From: Gardnerella massiliensis
GTDB lineage: Bacteria; Actinomycetota; Actinomycetes; Actinomycetales; Bifidobacteriaceae
Length of the DNA: 64,000 bases
Assembly (NCBI RefSeq): GCF_003408845.1
Contig: NZ_LRTV01000006.1
Coordinates: 133,016-197,015, forward strand
Direction: 5' to 3'
Under the pieces are notes generated by a model. It worked only from the letters and a program-made list of their open reading frames with translations. It searched no databases and was not told the DNA's origin. The position numbers and the translations under genes were made by a program. Positions within the stretch are counted from its first letter, which is position 1; every line of letters starts with the position of its first letter. Below, piece after piece: positions 54,338 through 64,000 of this stretch.

Positions 54338-55168
54338 ATGGCTATCCGCGTTTATAAGCCGACGACTGCAGGCCGTCGCAACGCATCGGTTTCGGATTTT
54401 GCCGAGATCACGCGCTCCACGCCTGAAAAGTCATTGGTACGCAAACTCAGCAAGACTGGTGGTCGTAACTCTTACGGCCGCATGACTTCTCGCCATCGCG
54501 GCGGCGGTCACAAGCGTCAGTACCGTCTCATCGATTTTAAGCGTTGGGACAAGGATGGCGTGCCAGCAAAGGTCGCACATATTGAGTACGACCCTAACCG
54601 TTCCGCTCGCATCGCACTGCTGCATTATGCAGATGGTGAGAAGCGTTACATTATCGCTCCTGAAGGCATTGCCCAGGGTGATGTTATTGAGACTGGTGCT
54701 CAGGCTGATATTAAGCCAGGTAACAACCTGCCTCTGAAGAACATCCCAACCGGTACTGTGGTTCACGCAATTGAGCTTCGTCCACTTGGTGGCGCAAAGA
54801 TTGCTCGTTCTGCTGGTGCTGCCGTTCAGCTCGTCGCTAAGGATGGTGCCTACGCTCAGTTGCGTATGCCATCTGGCGAAATTCGTAACGTGGACGCTCG
54901 TTGCCGCGCTACAGTTGGCGAGGTTGGTAATTCCGATCATGCCAACATTGAGCTTGGTAAGGCAGGTCGCGCACGTTGGCTTGGTCGTAGGCCAATCACC
55001 CGAGGCGAATCCATGAACCCTGTGGACCATCCACATGGTGGTCGTACCCGTGGTGGCAAGCCGCCAGTTTCTCCATGGGGCAAGGGCGAAGTTCGTACAC
55101 GTCGTCCAAAGAAGGCTTCGAACAAGATGATTGTTCGTCGTCGCCCGAATGGTAAGAACCGCAAGTAA
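54338..55168 (+). CDS. rplB: 50S ribosomal protein L2
   Basis: A 276-residue core protein. [18 protein letters not shown] and the conserved [23 protein letters not shown] loop, with the His implicated in peptidyl transfer, are intact. Confidence 0.98.
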   Translation: MAIRVYKPTTAGRRNASVSDFAEITRSTPEKSLVRKLSKTGGRNSYGRMTSRHRGGGHKRQYRLIDFKRWDKDGVPAKVAHIEYDPNRSARIALLHYADGEKRYIIAPEGIAQGDVIETGAQADIKPGNNLPLKNIPTGTVVHAIELRPLGGAKIARSAGAAVQLVAKDGAYAQLRMPSGEIRNVDARCRATVGEVGNSDHANIELGKAGRARWLGRRPITRGESMNPVDHPHGGRTRGGKPPVSPWGKGEVRTRRPKKASNKMIVRRRPNGKNRK

Positions 55169-55183
55169 GGGAGTGTCGAATAG

Positions 55184-55462
55184 ATGACTCGTAGCATCAA
55201 GAAGGGCCCTTTCGTCGACGCCCACTTGCAGAAGAAAGTCGACGAGCAAAACGACAAGGGTACGCACAACGTCATCAAGACGTGGTCGCGTCGTTCGATG
55301 ATCACTCCTGATTTTATTGGACATACCTTTGCTGTACATGATGGCCGCAAGCATGTGCCGGTATTCGTTACCGAAGCCATGGTTGGTCATAAGCTCGGTG
55401 AGTTCGCCCCGACCAAGACCTTCAAGGGTCATGTGAAGGACGACAAAAAGGCACGCCGCTAA
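55184..55462 (+). CDS. rpsS: 30S ribosomal protein S19
   Basis: A 92-residue head protein of the small subunit. [37 protein letters not shown] and [11 protein letters not shown] are the family blocks. Confidence 0.98.
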   Translation: MTRSIKKGPFVDAHLQKKVDEQNDKGTHNVIKTWSRRSMITPDFIGHTFAVHDGRKHVPVFVTEAMVGHKLGEFAPTKTFKGHVKDDKKARR

Positions 55463-55478
55463 AGGAGAGTTAGGACAC

Positions 55479-55838
55479 ATGGAAGCTAAAGCAATCGCTC
55501 GTCACGTCCGCGTGACGCCGCGCAAGGCTCGCCGCATGGTCGACCTCATCCGAGGCAAGCGTGCAAGCGAAGCTATTACCATTTTGAAGTTTGCTCCTCA
55601 GGACGCATCATTGCCGGTGCGTAAGGTTCTCGAAAGCGCGATTGCTAACGCTCGCGTAAAGGCTGAAAAAGCCGGTGAACCATTCCGTGAGCAGGACTTG
55701 GTCATCAAGGAAACCTACGTGGATGAGGGTGTAACGCTTAAGCGTTTCCGCGCTCGTGCACAAGGTCGCGCTGCGCGCATTAACAAGCGCACCAGCCATA
55801 TCACTGTTATCGTCTCGCTTAAGGAAGGAGCCCGCTAA
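55479..55838 (+). CDS. rplV: 50S ribosomal protein L22
   Basis: A 119-residue exit-tunnel protein. [18 protein letters not shown] and the beta-hairpin [24 protein letters not shown] are present. ATG follows AAAGGAGAG. Confidence 0.97.
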   Translation: MEAKAIARHVRVTPRKARRMVDLIRGKRASEAITILKFAPQDASLPVRKVLESAIANARVKAEKAGEPFREQDLVIKETYVDEGVTLKRFRARAQGRAARINKRTSHITVIVSLKEGAR

Positions 55839-55840
55839 AG

Positions 55841-56656
55841 ATGGGTCAGAAGATCAATCCTTTCGGCTATCGCCTGGGCATCACTGAGAATCATCGTTCT
55901 AAGTGGTTCTCCGACTCCAGCAAGGCTGGCGAGCGTTATCGTGACTTCGTCCTTGAGGATGACAAGATTCGCAAGGAAATGAGCCATGACCTCGAGCGTG
56001 CTGGCGTATCTCGCATCGTTATCGAGCGTACTCGTGATCGCGTGCGCGTCGATATTCACACCGCTCGTCCGGGTATTATTATCGGTCGTCGTGGCGCTGA
56101 AGCTGAGCGCGTTCGCGCAAAGCTCGAGAAGCTCACAGGCAAGCAAGTACAGCTCAACATCTTTGAGGTGAAGAATGCTGCACTTGACGCTCAGTTGGTT
56201 GCTCAGGGAATTGCGGAACAGTTGACAAACCGCGTTACATTCCGTCGCGCTATGCGTAAGGCACAGCAGGACGCAATGCGTGCAGGTGCCAAGGGTATCC
56301 GTATTAAGCTCTCCGGTCGTCTTGGTGGCGCCGAAATGAGCCGTTCTGAGTTCTATCGTGAGGGTCGCGTTCCACTGCAGACCCTTCGTGCCCTGATTGA
56401 TTATGGCTTCTTTGAAGCCAAGACCACTTACGGCCGTATTGGCGTAAAGGTCTGGATTTACAAGGGTGATATGACCGAGCGTGAGTTTGAAGAGCAGCAG
56501 GCTCAGCAGGGTAAGCGTGAAGGCCGTCGTGGCGATCGTCGTCCACGTCGTGGCGCACGTCCTGCTAACCAGCAGAAGGCTGCTGAAGCACAGGCTGAAA
56601 AGCCAGCTGAAGCTGCAGCTGCTGAGGCTCCTGCCGCAACGGAAACGAAGGAGTGA
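55841..56656 (+). CDS. rpsC: 30S ribosomal protein S3
   Basis: A 271-residue small-subunit protein with KH domain ([16 protein letters not shown]) and mRNA helicase residues. A C-terminal extension of ~55 residues is rich in Arg then Ala/Glu, as in other actinobacteria. It begins two bases after rplV. Confidence 0.97.
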   Translation: MGQKINPFGYRLGITENHRSKWFSDSSKAGERYRDFVLEDDKIRKEMSHDLERAGVSRIVIERTRDRVRVDIHTARPGIIIGRRGAEAERVRAKLEKLTGKQVQLNIFEVKNAALDAQLVAQGIAEQLTNRVTFRRAMRKAQQDAMRAGAKGIRIKLSGRLGGAEMSRSEFYREGRVPLQTLRALIDYGFFEAKTTYGRIGVKVWIYKGDMTEREFEEQQAQQGKREGRRGDRRPRRGARPANQQKAAEAQAEKPAEAAAAEAPAATETKE

Positions 56657-56660
56657 GCAG

Positions 56661-57080
56661 ATGCTTATCCCAAAGAGGACTAAATATCGTAAGCAGCACC
56701 GTCCTACCCGTAGCGGCATGTCTAAGGGTGGCACCGAGATTGCTTTCGGCGATTTCGGTATTCAGGCGCTGGCTCCGGCCTACATCACTAACCGACAGAT
56801 CGAGGCAGCTCGTATCGCAATGACTCGTTACATCAAGCGTGGCGGTCGTGTGTGGATTACGGTCTTCCCAGATCGTCCATTAACCAAGCACCCGCTTGGT
56901 GCGCGAATGGGTTCCGGTAAGGGTGCTCCAGAATTCTGGATTGCCAACATCCACCCAGGCCGCGTAATGTTCGAGATCGGTGGTGTTTCTGAGGACATCG
57001 CTCGCGAGGCTTTGCGCCGCGCTATCGATAAGCTCCCAATGAAATGCCGCGTTATTGCGCGTGAAGGCGGTGACATCTGA
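56661..57080 (+). CDS. rplP: 50S ribosomal protein L16
   Basis: A 139-residue protein next to the A-site tRNA. It starts at ATG 56661 after AAGGAG ([14 protein letters not shown]); the longer frame from 56481 is a shadow of rpsC. The [16 protein letters not shown] loop is typical. Its stop overlaps the rpmC start by one base. Confidence 0.97.
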   Translation: MLIPKRTKYRKQHRPTRSGMSKGGTEIAFGDFGIQALAPAYITNRQIEAARIAMTRYIKRGGRVWITVFPDRPLTKHPLGARMGSGKGAPEFWIANIHPGRVMFEIGGVSEDIAREALRRAIDKLPMKCRVIAREGGDI

Positions 57081-57331
57081 TGCCAGTCGGAACTGCAGAC
57101 TACACCATCAAGAATTTGAACGAGAAGACTAATGCTGAGATTGAGGGCTTCCTCAAGAAGTCCAAGGAAGAGCTTTTTAACTTGCGCTTCCAGGCAGCAA
57201 CCGGTCAACTCGAAAACAGCGCTCGCCTCAAGGCGGTCAAGCACGACATTGCCAGGATGTATACTGTCCTGCGTGAGCGTGAACTCGGCATCAGCCAAGA
57301 GCCTGGCGCCACTGAGGTCAAGGAGAACTAA
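57080..57331 (+). CDS. rpmC: 50S ribosomal protein L29
   Basis: An 83-residue helical hairpin protein near the tunnel exit. [35 protein letters not shown] is diagnostic. It overlaps rplP by one base (TGATG), so translation is coupled. Slightly longer than in E. coli, as usual for actinobacteria. Confidence 0.96.
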   Translation: MPVGTADYTIKNLNEKTNAEIEGFLKKSKEELFNLRFQAATGQLENSARLKAVKHDIARMYTVLRERELGISQEPGATEVKEN

Positions 57332-57333
57332 GC

Positions 57334-57600
57334 ATGGCTGAGAACCAAGAGCGCAACTTCCGCAAGGTTCGTCGCGGCTACGTCGTGTCCGAGGCCATGG
57401 ACAAGACGATTGCCGTTGAGCTGGAGCAGCGTTCGACACACCCGCTTTACGGTAAAGTCGTCCGCTCCACCCGCAAGGTCAAGGCCCATGATGAACACAA
57501 TGAGGCACATATTGGCGACCTCGTGAGTATTATGGAAACTCGGCCTTTGAGCAAGACCAAGCGTTGGCGTCTCGACTCGATTATCGAGCGCGCCAAGTAA
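57334..57600 (+). CDS. rpsQ: 30S ribosomal protein S17
   Basis: An 88-residue OB-fold rRNA-binding protein. [27 protein letters not shown] and the [18 protein letters not shown] block are typical. Last gene before a strong hairpin and the rplN group. Confidence 0.97.
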   Translation: MAENQERNFRKVRRGYVVSEAMDKTIAVELEQRSTHPLYGKVVRSTRKVKAHDEHNEAHIGDLVSIMETRPLSKTKRWRLDSIIERAK

Positions 57601-57624
57601 ACAAGTTCGGCAAGGCTCCGCGCT

Positions 57625-57660
57625 TCACCTGTGTCTGTTCTTTGCAGCAGACACAGGTGA
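57625..57660 (+). promoter_or_regulatory. Perfect 13-bp hairpin between rpsQ and rplN
   Basis: TCACCTGTGTCTG pairs perfectly with CAGACACAGGTGA around a 10-nt loop. No T tract follows, so it is not a classical terminator. It sits exactly where the S10 and spc operons are separate in E. coli and may be a processing or attenuation site. Confidence 0.6.
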
Positions 57661-57692
57661 GTGGGGAGAACCAGCTCGGCTAAGGAGAATCA

Positions 57693-58061
57693 ATGATTCA
57701 GCAGGAAACGCGGCTTCATGTCGCCGACAACACGGGTGCTAAGGAATTGCTTGCCATCCGCGTGCTCGGTGGATCGAAGCGACGCTATGCCGGCATCGGC
57801 GACATCATCGTCGCCTCCGTCAAGGACGCGATCCCTGGCGGGTCGGTCAAGAAAGGCGACGTAGTTAAGGCTGTCGTCGTCCGTACTGTCAAGGAACATC
57901 GTCGTGTCGATGGTTCCTATATTAAGTTCGATGAGAACGCCGCCGTCATTCTCGGCTCTGGCCGTGAACCAAAAGGCACTCGTATCTTCGGACCAGTCGG
58001 TCGTGAATTGCGCGATCAGCGCTTCATGAAGATTGTGTCCCTTGCTCCGGAGGTGATCTGA
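57693..58061 (+). CDS. rplN: 50S ribosomal protein L14
   Basis: A 122-residue protein at the subunit interface. [20 protein letters not shown], the [15 protein letters not shown] block and the [18 protein letters not shown] C-terminus (here [13 protein letters not shown]) are typical. ATG follows AAGGAG. Confidence 0.98.
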   Translation: MIQQETRLHVADNTGAKELLAIRVLGGSKRRYAGIGDIIVASVKDAIPGGSVKKGDVVKAVVVRTVKEHRRVDGSYIKFDENAAVILGSGREPKGTRIFGPVGRELRDQRFMKIVSLAPEVI

Positions 58062-58062
58062 T

Positions 58063-58398
58063 ATGGTAGCCAAGATTAAGACCGGCGACCAGGTGAAGGT
58101 CATCCGTGGCAAGGATCGCGGCAAAGACGGCAAGGTACTTCGTGTACTTGCCGACGACCGTTTGATTGTTGAAGGCGTTCAGGTCGTTAAGAAGCATGTT
58201 CGCGCTACCCAGCAGGGTCAGCAGGCTGGCATTGTTTCGGTTGAGGCTCCAATCCATCGCTCTAATGTGATGGTTATTGATCCAGAAACCAAGCAGCCTA
58301 CCCGCGTCGGCGTGATTGTTAAGCAAGAGGCTCGTGACGGCAAGGTGAAGACCGTGCGCGTGCGTGTCGCCAAGAAGTCCGGAAAGGAGCTGGCATGA
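58063..58398 (+). CDS. rplX: 50S ribosomal protein L24
   Basis: A 111-residue assembly initiator with a KOW motif ([23 protein letters not shown]). It starts one base after rplN and overlaps rplE by four bases. Confidence 0.96.
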   Translation: MVAKIKTGDQVKVIRGKDRGKDGKVLRVLADDRLIVEGVQVVKKHVRATQQGQQAGIVSVEAPIHRSNVMVIDPETKQPTRVGVIVKQEARDGKVKTVRVRVAKKSGKELA

Positions 58399-58967
58399 CC
58401 GATACTACAGTTGAGTTGCCGGCAACTCCGCGCTTAAAGCAACAATACAAGGACGAAATCGTTCCGGCCTTGGAGAAGGAATTTGGCCACACTAATCCTA
58501 TGCAGGTGGCCCGTGTGCAGAAGGTTGTCGTCTCTATGGGCGTCGGTGCTGCTGCTCGCGATTCCAAGCTCATCGAAGGTGCGATTAAGGATCTCACGTT
58601 GATCACTGGCCAGAAGCCAAAAGTTACCAAGGCAAAGAAGTCTGTAGCTCAGTTCCATCTGCGCGAAGGCCAGGCCATTGGTGCTTACGTAACGCTTCGT
58701 GGCGATCGTATGTGGGAGTTCTTGGATCGTTTGCTCACTCTGGCTCTGCCTCGTATTCGCGATTTCCGCGGTATCAACGGCAACCAGTTTGACGGTCAGG
58801 GTAATTACAACTTCGGTCTTACGGAACAGTCTATGTTCCATGAGATTGATCCTGACTCGATTGATCATCAGCGTGGTATGGACATCACCGTGGTGACTAC
58901 CACCAAGGACGATGTGGAGGCCAAGTCTTTGCTTAAGCACCTCGGTTTCCCATTCAAGGAGAACTGA
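58395..58967 (+). CDS. rplE: 50S ribosomal protein L5
   Basis: A 190-residue 5S rRNA-binding protein. [34 protein letters not shown] and the FPEID-like motif (here MFHEIDPD) are present. ATG overlaps the rplX stop (ATGA). Confidence 0.97.
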   Translation: MTDTTVELPATPRLKQQYKDEIVPALEKEFGHTNPMQVARVQKVVVSMGVGAAARDSKLIEGAIKDLTLITGQKPKVTKAKKSVAQFHLREGQAIGAYVTLRGDRMWEFLDRLLTLALPRIRDFRGINGNQFDGQGNYNFGLTEQSMFHEIDPDSIDHQRGMDITVVTTTKDDVEAKSLLKHLGFPFKEN

Positions 58968-58968
58968 A

Positions 58969-59154
58969 ATGGCAAAAACCGCTCTGAAAAACAAGGCGGC
59001 CGCTAAGCCGAAGTTCAAGGTGCGCGCTTATACGCGTTGCCAGGTTTGTGGTCGTCCTCACTCCGTGTATCGCAAGTTCGGTCTGTGCCGTGTTTGCCTT
59101 CGTGAGAAGGCTCATCGCGGTGAGTTGCCGGGTGTTACGAAGTCCAGTTGGTAA
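58969..59154 (+). CDS. rpsZ: 30S ribosomal protein S14, zinc-binding type
   Basis: A 61-residue protein with two CxxC pairs (CQVCG and CRVCL), the short zinc form of S14. ATG 58969 directly follows the rplE stop with AAGGAG upstream; the longer frame from 58912 is a shadow of rplE. Zinc dependence suggests a zinc-free copy may exist elsewhere. Confidence 0.96.
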   Translation: MAKTALKNKAAAKPKFKVRAYTRCQVCGRPHSVYRKFGLCRVCLREKAHRGELPGVTKSSW

Positions 59155-59170
59155 ATATCGACGCTGAAGG

Positions 59171-59210
59171 TCCACTGCCCGAAGACAAATTTTCATATAT
59201 GGGCGGTGGA
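59171..59210 (+). promoter_or_regulatory. 10-bp hairpin between rpsZ and rpsH
   Basis: TCCACTGCCC pairs with GGGCGGTGGA (one G-T pair) across a 20-nt loop. It lies in the 85-bp gap before rpsH, where S8-dependent control acts in other bacteria; that role is only a suggestion here. Confidence 0.4.
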
Positions 59211-59239
59211 AACCACGGCGAGAAAGGGCGTTAGCCCAC

Positions 59240-59638
59240 ATGACAATGACAGATCCAATCGCAGACATGTTGACACGTCTGCGTAACGCGAGCGCGGCAA
59301 AGCACGATACCGTGGAAATGCCGTACTCCAAGTTCAAGGCGAATATCGCCGAGATTCTGAAGCACGAAGGCTATATTAAGGATTTCGCTGCTAAGGAAGC
59401 TAAGGTTGGACAGACGTTGGAAATTACGTTGAAGTATGGCTCCAATGGCCAGCGTTCTATCCAGGGCATCAAGCGCATCTCTAAGCCAGGTTTGCGTCGT
59501 TACGCAAAGTCTGATGCTTTGCCAATGCCTCTTGGTGGTCTCGGTATCGCTATTATCTCGACCAGCTCGGGATTGTTGACTCAGAAGGAATGCCTCGATC
59601 GAGGCATTGGCGGCGAAATTGTCGCCTACGTATGGTGA
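59240..59638 (+). CDS. rpsH: 30S ribosomal protein S8
   Basis: A 132-residue 16S rRNA-binding protein, known in E. coli as the spc operon repressor. [16 protein letters not shown] and the C-terminal [27 protein letters not shown] are diagnostic. The first Met (MTMTDP) or the second may start translation. Confidence 0.97.
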   Translation: MTMTDPIADMLTRLRNASAAKHDTVEMPYSKFKANIAEILKHEGYIKDFAAKEAKVGQTLEITLKYGSNGQRSIQGIKRISKPGLRRYAKSDALPMPLGGLGIAIISTSSGLLTQKECLDRGIGGEIVAYVW

Positions 59639-59654
59639 GAAAGGAGAGCTGAAG

Positions 59655-60194
59655 ATGGCATCGCATATTGGTAAGCTCCCCGTCGACATTCCTCAAGGCG
59701 TGGAAGTAAAGATTGAAGGTCAGTCCTTCAGCGTCAAAGGCGCTAAGGGTTCTGATTCCTATGAAATTCCAGAGGGTATCACCGCGGCAGTTGTTGAGAA
59801 TCAGATTGTTCTGACTCCAGCTGACGATTTGCGTCCAACTCGTGCAAAGCATGGTTTGGCACGCGCTATCGTCGCTTCCATGGTGAAGGGTGTACATGAT
59901 GGTTACACCAAGACTTTGGATATTGTCGGTACCGGTTATCGTGCAGTAATGAAGGGCAAGAGCATTGAGTTCTCGCTCGGTTATTCTCACACTATTACCG
60001 TTGAACCACCGGCAGGTATTGAGTTCGAGTTGCCAAGTCCTAACCAGGTAATCGTTAAGGGTACTGACAAGCAGATTGTTGGGCAGGCTGCTGCTAACAT
60101 TCGTAAGCTTCGTGCTCCAGAACCTTACAAGGGTAAGGGTATTAAGTACACCGATGAACGCATCCTGCGCAAGGCTGGAAAGGCTGGTAAGTGA
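59655..60194 (+). CDS. rplF: 50S ribosomal protein L6
   Basis: A 179-residue protein at the factor-binding site. ATG 59655 follows [28 protein letters not shown] and the [25 protein letters not shown]-terminal block are typical. Confidence 0.97.
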   Translation: MASHIGKLPVDIPQGVEVKIEGQSFSVKGAKGSDSYEIPEGITAAVVENQIVLTPADDLRPTRAKHGLARAIVASMVKGVHDGYTKTLDIVGTGYRAVMKGKSIEFSLGYSHTITVEPPAGIEFELPSPNQVIVKGTDKQIVGQAAANIRKLRAPEPYKGKGIKYTDERILRKAGKAGK

Positions 60195-60195
60195 T

Positions 60196-60567
60196 ATGAG
60201 CGTTAAGATTTTCGGTAAGGGTACCAAAGTCGCACGTTTGCGTCGTCACGCCCGTCTTCGTAAGCGTATTGCTGGCACATCTGAACGTCCTCGTTTAGTT
60301 GTTTCTCGTTCTAACCGTCACATGGTTGCTCAGATTGTGGACGATACCAAGGGCATTACTTTGGTGAGCGCTTCCACTTTGACTGCTGACTTCGCTGGTT
60401 TCACCGGTACGAAGACTGAAGCTGCAACCAAGGTTGGCGAGTTAGTAGCGGCTAAGGCGAAGGAAGCGGGTATTACCGCTGTTGTCTTCGACCGTGGCGG
60501 CAACAAGTATCATGGTCGCGTCGCAGCAGTGGCTGAAGGCGCCCGTCAGGGAGGTCTGGCACTGTGA
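60196..60567 (+). CDS. rplR: 50S ribosomal protein L18
   Basis: A 123-residue 5S rRNA-binding protein. It starts at ATG 60196, one base after rplF; the frame from 60076 is an overlap shadow. [21 protein letters not shown] and [22 protein letters not shown] are the family blocks. It overlaps rpsE by four bases. Confidence 0.97.
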   Translation: MSVKIFGKGTKVARLRRHARLRKRIAGTSERPRLVVSRSNRHMVAQIVDDTKGITLVSASTLTADFAGFTGTKTEAATKVGELVAAKAKEAGITAVVFDRGGNKYHGRVAAVAEGARQGGLAL

Positions 60568-61292
60568 GCGACAACGAAAAGGAAACCCAAGTGGCTGAAG
60601 AAACTCAGAACACTCAGGCATCCGCTGAGGAACGCAACGATGATCGTCGTTCTCGCCGTAACAAGGGCGAGGGCAAGCGTGGCGAGCGTCGTAATCGCCG
60701 TGAAGAGAACCGCGGCGAAGAGCTTCTGGATCGCGTAGTTACGATTAACCGTGTTTCCAAGACTCACAAGGGTGGTCGTACCTTTAGCTTTGCAGCACTC
60801 GTTGTTGTAGGCGACGGTAAGGGCACTGTTGGTGTCGGTTACGGTAAGTCTCGCGAAGTTCCAGCAGCAATCGCTAAGGGTCAGCTTGACGCCAAGAAGC
60901 ACATGTTCACTGTTCCACGTATTCGTGGTACCGTCACTCATCCAGTGCTCGGTCACGATGCTGCTGGTACTGTGTTGCTTCGTCCAGCTGCTCCAGGTAC
61001 TGGTGTAATTGCTGGTGGTGCTGTGCGCGCTGTTATGGAGTGCGCTGGCATTACCGATATCCTCACGAAGTCCATGGGCTCCGCAACTGCTGTAAACGTG
61101 GTGCGCGCTACTGTGGACGCTTTGAAGAAGCTCGAGGAGCCAGAAGAGATTTCTGCTCGTCGTGGTCTTTCTCTTGAGGAAGTTGCTCCTGATGCGTTGC
61201 TCCGTGAGCGTGCTGCCGGCATTGCCGAAGCTCGTAAGGCTCGCGAAGAAGCTCAGGCCGCCAAGGCAGCTGAAGCAAAGGATGGTGAGTGA
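60564..61292 (+). CDS. rpsE: 30S ribosomal protein S5
   Basis: A 242-residue protein of the mRNA entry channel. A GTG start overlaps the rplR stop. An actinobacterial N-terminal acidic and Arg-rich extension (~50 residues) precedes the S5 core: [30 protein letters not shown] and [12 protein letters not shown]. The C-terminus is Ala/Glu rich. Confidence 0.97.
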   Translation: MSDNEKETQVAEETQNTQASAEERNDDRRSRRNKGEGKRGERRNRREENRGEELLDRVVTINRVSKTHKGGRTFSFAALVVVGDGKGTVGVGYGKSREVPAAIAKGQLDAKKHMFTVPRIRGTVTHPVLGHDAAGTVLLRPAAPGTGVIAGGAVRAVMECAGITDILTKSMGSATAVNVVRATVDALKKLEEPEEISARRGLSLEEVAPDALLRERAAGIAEARKAREEAQAAKAAEAKDGE

Positions 61293-61474
61293 TGTCAAAT
61301 TTGAAGATCACTCTGGTGCACGGTTTGGTTCACACCACTGAGCGCCAGCGCGCGAACGTCCATACGCTCGGCCTTCACAAGATTGGTCACAGCGTAGTTC
61401 GCGAAGACACCCCCGTTAATCGTGGCTTGGTCATGGCCGTGCGCCACCTGGTGAGCGTCGAGGAGGTCGACTGA
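61292..61474 (+). CDS. rpmD: 50S ribosomal protein L30
   Basis: A 60-residue protein (starts [15 protein letters not shown]). ATG overlaps the rpsE stop by one base. [31 protein letters not shown] is the family core. Confidence 0.96.
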   Translation: MSNLKITLVHGLVHTTERQRANVHTLGLHKIGHSVVREDTPVNRGLVMAVRHLVSVEEVD

Positions 61475-61476
61475 TT

Positions 61477-61932
61477 ATGGCTAACGAAGAACCAATGCTG
61501 CACATGCACACGTTGCGTCCAGCTCCTGGAGCAAATAAGGACCGCATCCGCGTAGGCCGTGGTGAAGGCTCTAAGGGTAAGACCTCGGGTCGTGGAGACA
61601 AGGGCACGAAGAAGCGTTATCAGGTACGTCCTGGCTTCGAAGGTGGCCAGCTCCCACTGTATATGCGCTTGCCTAAGTTGCGTGGCTTTAAGAGTCCTTT
61701 CAAGAAGGAATTCCAGGTCGTTAACGTTGCAGCTCTTGCTGAGCTCTTCCCACAGGGTGGCGAAGTTACAGTTGCTGACCTTATTGCCAAGGGCGCTGTG
61801 CGCGATGGCTACCCAGTTAAGGTTTTGGGCGATGGTGAATTGACCGTTGCTTTGAACTTGAAGGGTATGAAGGCTTCTGCTTCTGCTCAGGCCAAGGTTG
61901 AAGCTGCAGGCGGCTCCGTCAGCGAAGAGTAG
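61477..61932 (+). CDS. rplO: 50S ribosomal protein L15
   Basis: A 151-residue protein. The Gly/Arg-rich N-terminus ([23 protein letters not shown]) and [19 protein letters not shown] are diagnostic. It ends the operon with tandem TAGTAG stops before a strong terminator, so secY is transcribed separately here. Confidence 0.97.
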   Translation: MANEEPMLHMHTLRPAPGANKDRIRVGRGEGSKGKTSGRGDKGTKKRYQVRPGFEGGQLPLYMRLPKLRGFKSPFKKEFQVVNVAALAELFPQGGEVTVADLIAKGAVRDGYPVKVLGDGELTVALNLKGMKASASAQAKVEAAGGSVSEE

Positions 61933-61975
61933 TAGTTGCTACTGTAACGTTTGATGCAGTGATAAACGAGTGAAT

Positions 61976-62010
61976 AATCCCTCTAGTTTTGGCTAGAGGG
62001 ATTATTTTTT
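61976..62010 (+). terminator. Terminator of the ribosomal protein operon
   Basis: AATCCCTCTAG pairs with CTAGAGGGATT around a 6-nt loop, followed by ATTTTTT. Confidence 0.95.
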
Positions 62011-62129
62011 GCTGGCAAAACCCACCAATACACCATTTCAGTAGGCACCGTGAGATACACTATTGCCTCAGAGTTTGTTTTTTGCACTGATGCGCCTAGG
62101 AGTGCGCTAAAAAAGGGAGGAAGACCCAG

Positions 62130-63470
62130 GTGAAAACGTTAATCCAGGCCTTCAGGACGAAGGAGTTGAGGAATAAGATCCTCTTCGTCTTCGCTATGAT
62201 TATCATCTACCGTATCGGTTCGTTTATTCCGATTCCAGGTGTTGATTATAAAGTAATTCGTGCTTGTACAGCTAAGTTAGCTTCGTCTAAAGAGAACTTT
62301 ATTGGGTTGGTCAACTTGTTCTCCGGCGGCTCGCTGTTGCAGCTTTCTATTTTTGCTTTGGGTGTTATGCCGTACATTACGGCTTCCATTGTGATTCAGC
62401 TTTTGCGTGTGGTCATTCCGCGCTTCGAAGCGTTGCATAAGGAAGGTCAGTCCGGCGAAACAAAGCTTACGCAGTATACGCGTTATCTAACCATTGGTTT
62501 GGCTGTTTTGCAGTCGACAACTATTTTGGTTACTGCTCGTTCTGGAGCGCTTTTCAACTATCAGTGCGGTCAGGTTATTCCTGACGGCAGCATGTGGAGC
62601 CTTATCGTCATGGTTTTGATTATGACCGGTGGTACTGGCCTTATCATGTGGATGGCGGAACTTATTACCGATAAGGGTATCGGCCAGGGTATGTCCGTTT
62701 TGATCTTCATGTCTATCTGCTCTGGCTTCTTGCCGAAGTTGTGGGAGATTGGTTGGGGCTCTGACGGCTCCAATGGTGACTGGACTAAGTTCTCTATTGT
62801 TGCCGGTGTTCTGCTTGTTATTCTTATTTTCGTTGATTTTGTGGAGCTTGCTCAGCGTCGTATTCCTGTGCAGTACACTCGTCGTATGATTGGCCGCAAG
62901 ATGTACGGTGGTTCTTCCACCTATTTGCCGTTGAAGGTCAATATGAGTGGCGTTATTCCACCAATCTTCGCTTCTTCTATTCTTGCTGTTCCTACATTAG
63001 TTGCTCAGTTTGGTGATCATAGTCAAGCTTGGGTGCAGTGGATTAATGAGAATCTTGCAAATTCCACGTCTGCCTGGTACATCGCGTTGTACACGGTTAT
63101 GATTGTGTTCTTCTGCTTCTTCTACACGGAGATTACGTTTAATCCTGATGAGACTGCAGATAACATGAAAGAGTATGGCGGTTTTATTCCGGGTATTCGT
63201 GCTGGTAGCGCAACGAGCCACTATTTGAACTACGTTATGAATAGGTTGAATACGGTTGGTGCTATTTATTTGCTCTTTGTTGCTTTGATTCCTACCGTGT
63301 TGATTATGGCTTTGCACTTGAATACTAAGTTGCCATTCGGCGGTACCACAATTTTGATTATTGCTGGCGTTGGTTTGGATACTTTACGCCAGGCGAAGGC
63401 TCAGACCGAACAATTCCAGTACGCTGGTTTCTTGTTTGATCATAATGAGCAGAAGCAAGTATCTAAGTAG
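62130..63470 (+). CDS. secY: Protein translocase subunit SecY
   Basis: A 446-residue, ten-helix channel of the Sec translocon. GTG 62130 follows AGGGAGGAAG. Blocks seen: RNKILFVFAMIIIYRIGSFIPIPGV, FSGGSLLQLSIFALGVMPYITASIV, QYTRYLTIGL, RRIPVQYTRRMIG and the KEYGGFIPGIRAG ribosome-contact loop. It is separated from rplO by a terminator and shares a transcript with adk. Confidence 0.97.
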   Translation: MKTLIQAFRTKELRNKILFVFAMIIIYRIGSFIPIPGVDYKVIRACTAKLASSKENFIGLVNLFSGGSLLQLSIFALGVMPYITASIVIQLLRVVIPRFEALHKEGQSGETKLTQYTRYLTIGLAVLQSTTILVTARSGALFNYQCGQVIPDGSMWSLIVMVLIMTGGTGLIMWMAELITDKGIGQGMSVLIFMSICSGFLPKLWEIGWGSDGSNGDWTKFSIVAGVLLVILIFVDFVELAQRRIPVQYTRRMIGRKMYGGSSTYLPLKVNMSGVIPPIFASSILAVPTLVAQFGDHSQAWVQWINENLANSTSAWYIALYTVMIVFFCFFYTEITFNPDETADNMKEYGGFIPGIRAGSATSHYLNYVMNRLNTVGAIYLLFVALIPTVLIMALHLNTKLPFGGTTILIIAGVGLDTLRQAKAQTEQFQYAGFLFDHNEQKQVSK

Positions 63471-63500
63471 TGTAAGCGTTGGAAGCATAAGGAGATAAAT

Positions 63501-64000
63501 ATGCGTTTGCTGATTATGGGTCCTCAAGGTGTAGGCAAGGGTACTCAGGCTGCTTTGTTGAGTAAGCATTATGGTATTCCTGCTATTTCGACGGGTGATA
63601 TTTTCCGTTACAACTTGAAGAATAAGACTGAGCTTGGTAAGAAAGTTCAAGGGTATCTTGACAAGGGCGAGTTGGTTCCAGATGAGCTTACCAACAGCAT
63701 TGTTAAAGATCGCCTTGCTCAGGATGATGCCAAGAACGGTTGGATTCTTGACGGTTATCCACGCAATGCTTCTCAGGTGCAGGCTCTTGACCACATGCTT
63801 GAGGAGTTGGGAACTCCGTTAGATCACGTGGTTGCTTTGGCTGCTGAGCGTGAGGTTTTGCTTGAGCGTATGCAGAAGCGTGCTGTTGAGCAGGGTCGTT
63901 CTGACGATACTCCAGAAGTAATTGCAAAGCGTTTGGAAACGTACGAGAAGGAAACTTCTCCACTGCTTGATATTTACGAAAGCCGCGGTCAGCTGGTGGA
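63501..64000 (+). CDS. adk: Adenylate kinase (truncated by the window end)
   Basis: The first ~166 residues of adenylate kinase, which interconverts ATP+AMP and 2 ADP. The frame stays open to the window edge. ATG 63501 follows AAGGAGAT. The P-loop is GPQGVGKGT (residues 7-15), a mild variant of GPPGAGKGT; the AMP site STGDIFR and the ILDGYPRN block are present. The LID segment (MQKRAVEQGRSDDTPEVIAKRL) is the short form without zinc Cys. It is 30 bp after secY, the usual secY-adk order. Confidence 0.95.
   Translation, partial: MRLLIMGPQGVGKGTQAALLSKHYGIPAISTGDIFRYNLKNKTELGKKVQGYLDKGELVPDELTNSIVKDRLAQDDAKNGWILDGYPRNASQVQALDHMLEELGTPLDHVVALAAEREVLLERMQKRAVEQGRSDDTPEVIAKRLETYEKETSPLLDIYESRGQLV

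Noticed and set aside
54431-55480. Minus-strand ORF (349 codons) opposite rplB-rpsS
   Set aside because: It covers two well-conserved ribosomal protein genes and their spacer; a codon-bias shadow.

Overview
The window looks like a chromosomal segment of an AT-leaning member of the Bifidobacteriaceae, most likely Gardnerella. This is inferred from three things: an actinobacterial S10-spc ribosomal protein cluster running into secY and adk, an AdhE-based fermentative gene set with malQ, and surface proteins with an LAXTG-type sorting signal. No rRNA, phage, transposase or CRISPR array is visible. Most genes are on the + strand; the clear minus-strand genes are one secreted repeat protein (20.8-19.5 kb), a SAF-domain protein, an FmdB-like zinc ribbon protein and dinB.

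Layout. 0.3-9.2 kb: metabolic and housekeeping genes (aldo/keto reductase, pgeF-like, pcp, a DivIVA-like coiled-coil protein, pepC, aroG-type DAHP synthase, a small membrane protein, mtnN). Between pepC and aroG lie three tandem copies of a ~155-nt multi-hairpin element; this is the most unusual sequence in the window. 9.4-13.6 kb: pstSCAB phosphate uptake operon. 13.8-15.2 kb: NCS2 purine permease. 15.3-16.6 kb: rplJ-rplL with its leader. 16.9-23.4 kb: an accessory island of four paralogous secreted proteins that share a signal peptide and an Asp/Phe-rich low-complexity segment; one also carries a CAP domain. 23.6-29.0 kb: FHA protein, a giant degenerate helicase-like protein and a small coupled ORF. 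29.0-31.5 kb: SAF protein, FmdB-like protein and a membrane protein. 31.7-35.4 kb: CIRCE-groES, hisC-like aminotransferase, tRNA-Tyr/Thr/Met, rpmG, murB. 35.7-40.4 kb: APC permease, ferredoxin, dinB behind a LexA-like box, EamA exporter, tRNA-Ser. 40.8-47.6 kb: a sortase-anchored surface protein, CsoR/RcnR-type regulator, YigZ-family protein, a HEAT/LRV-like protein, malQ. 47.9-48.9 kb: rplM-rpsI. 49.3-52.0 kb: adhE behind a TTGTGA-N6-TCACAA palindrome. 52.4-61.9 kb: rpsJ to rplO. 62.1-64.0 kb: secY and the start of adk.

Two themes recur outside the genes. Several genes have short tandem duplications that include their own stop codon. The accessory island, the aroG upstream region and the ribosomal operon carry long hairpins that simple termination does not explain. 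Start codons below were chosen by Shine-Dalgarno position and family alignment from memory; no database search was possible.
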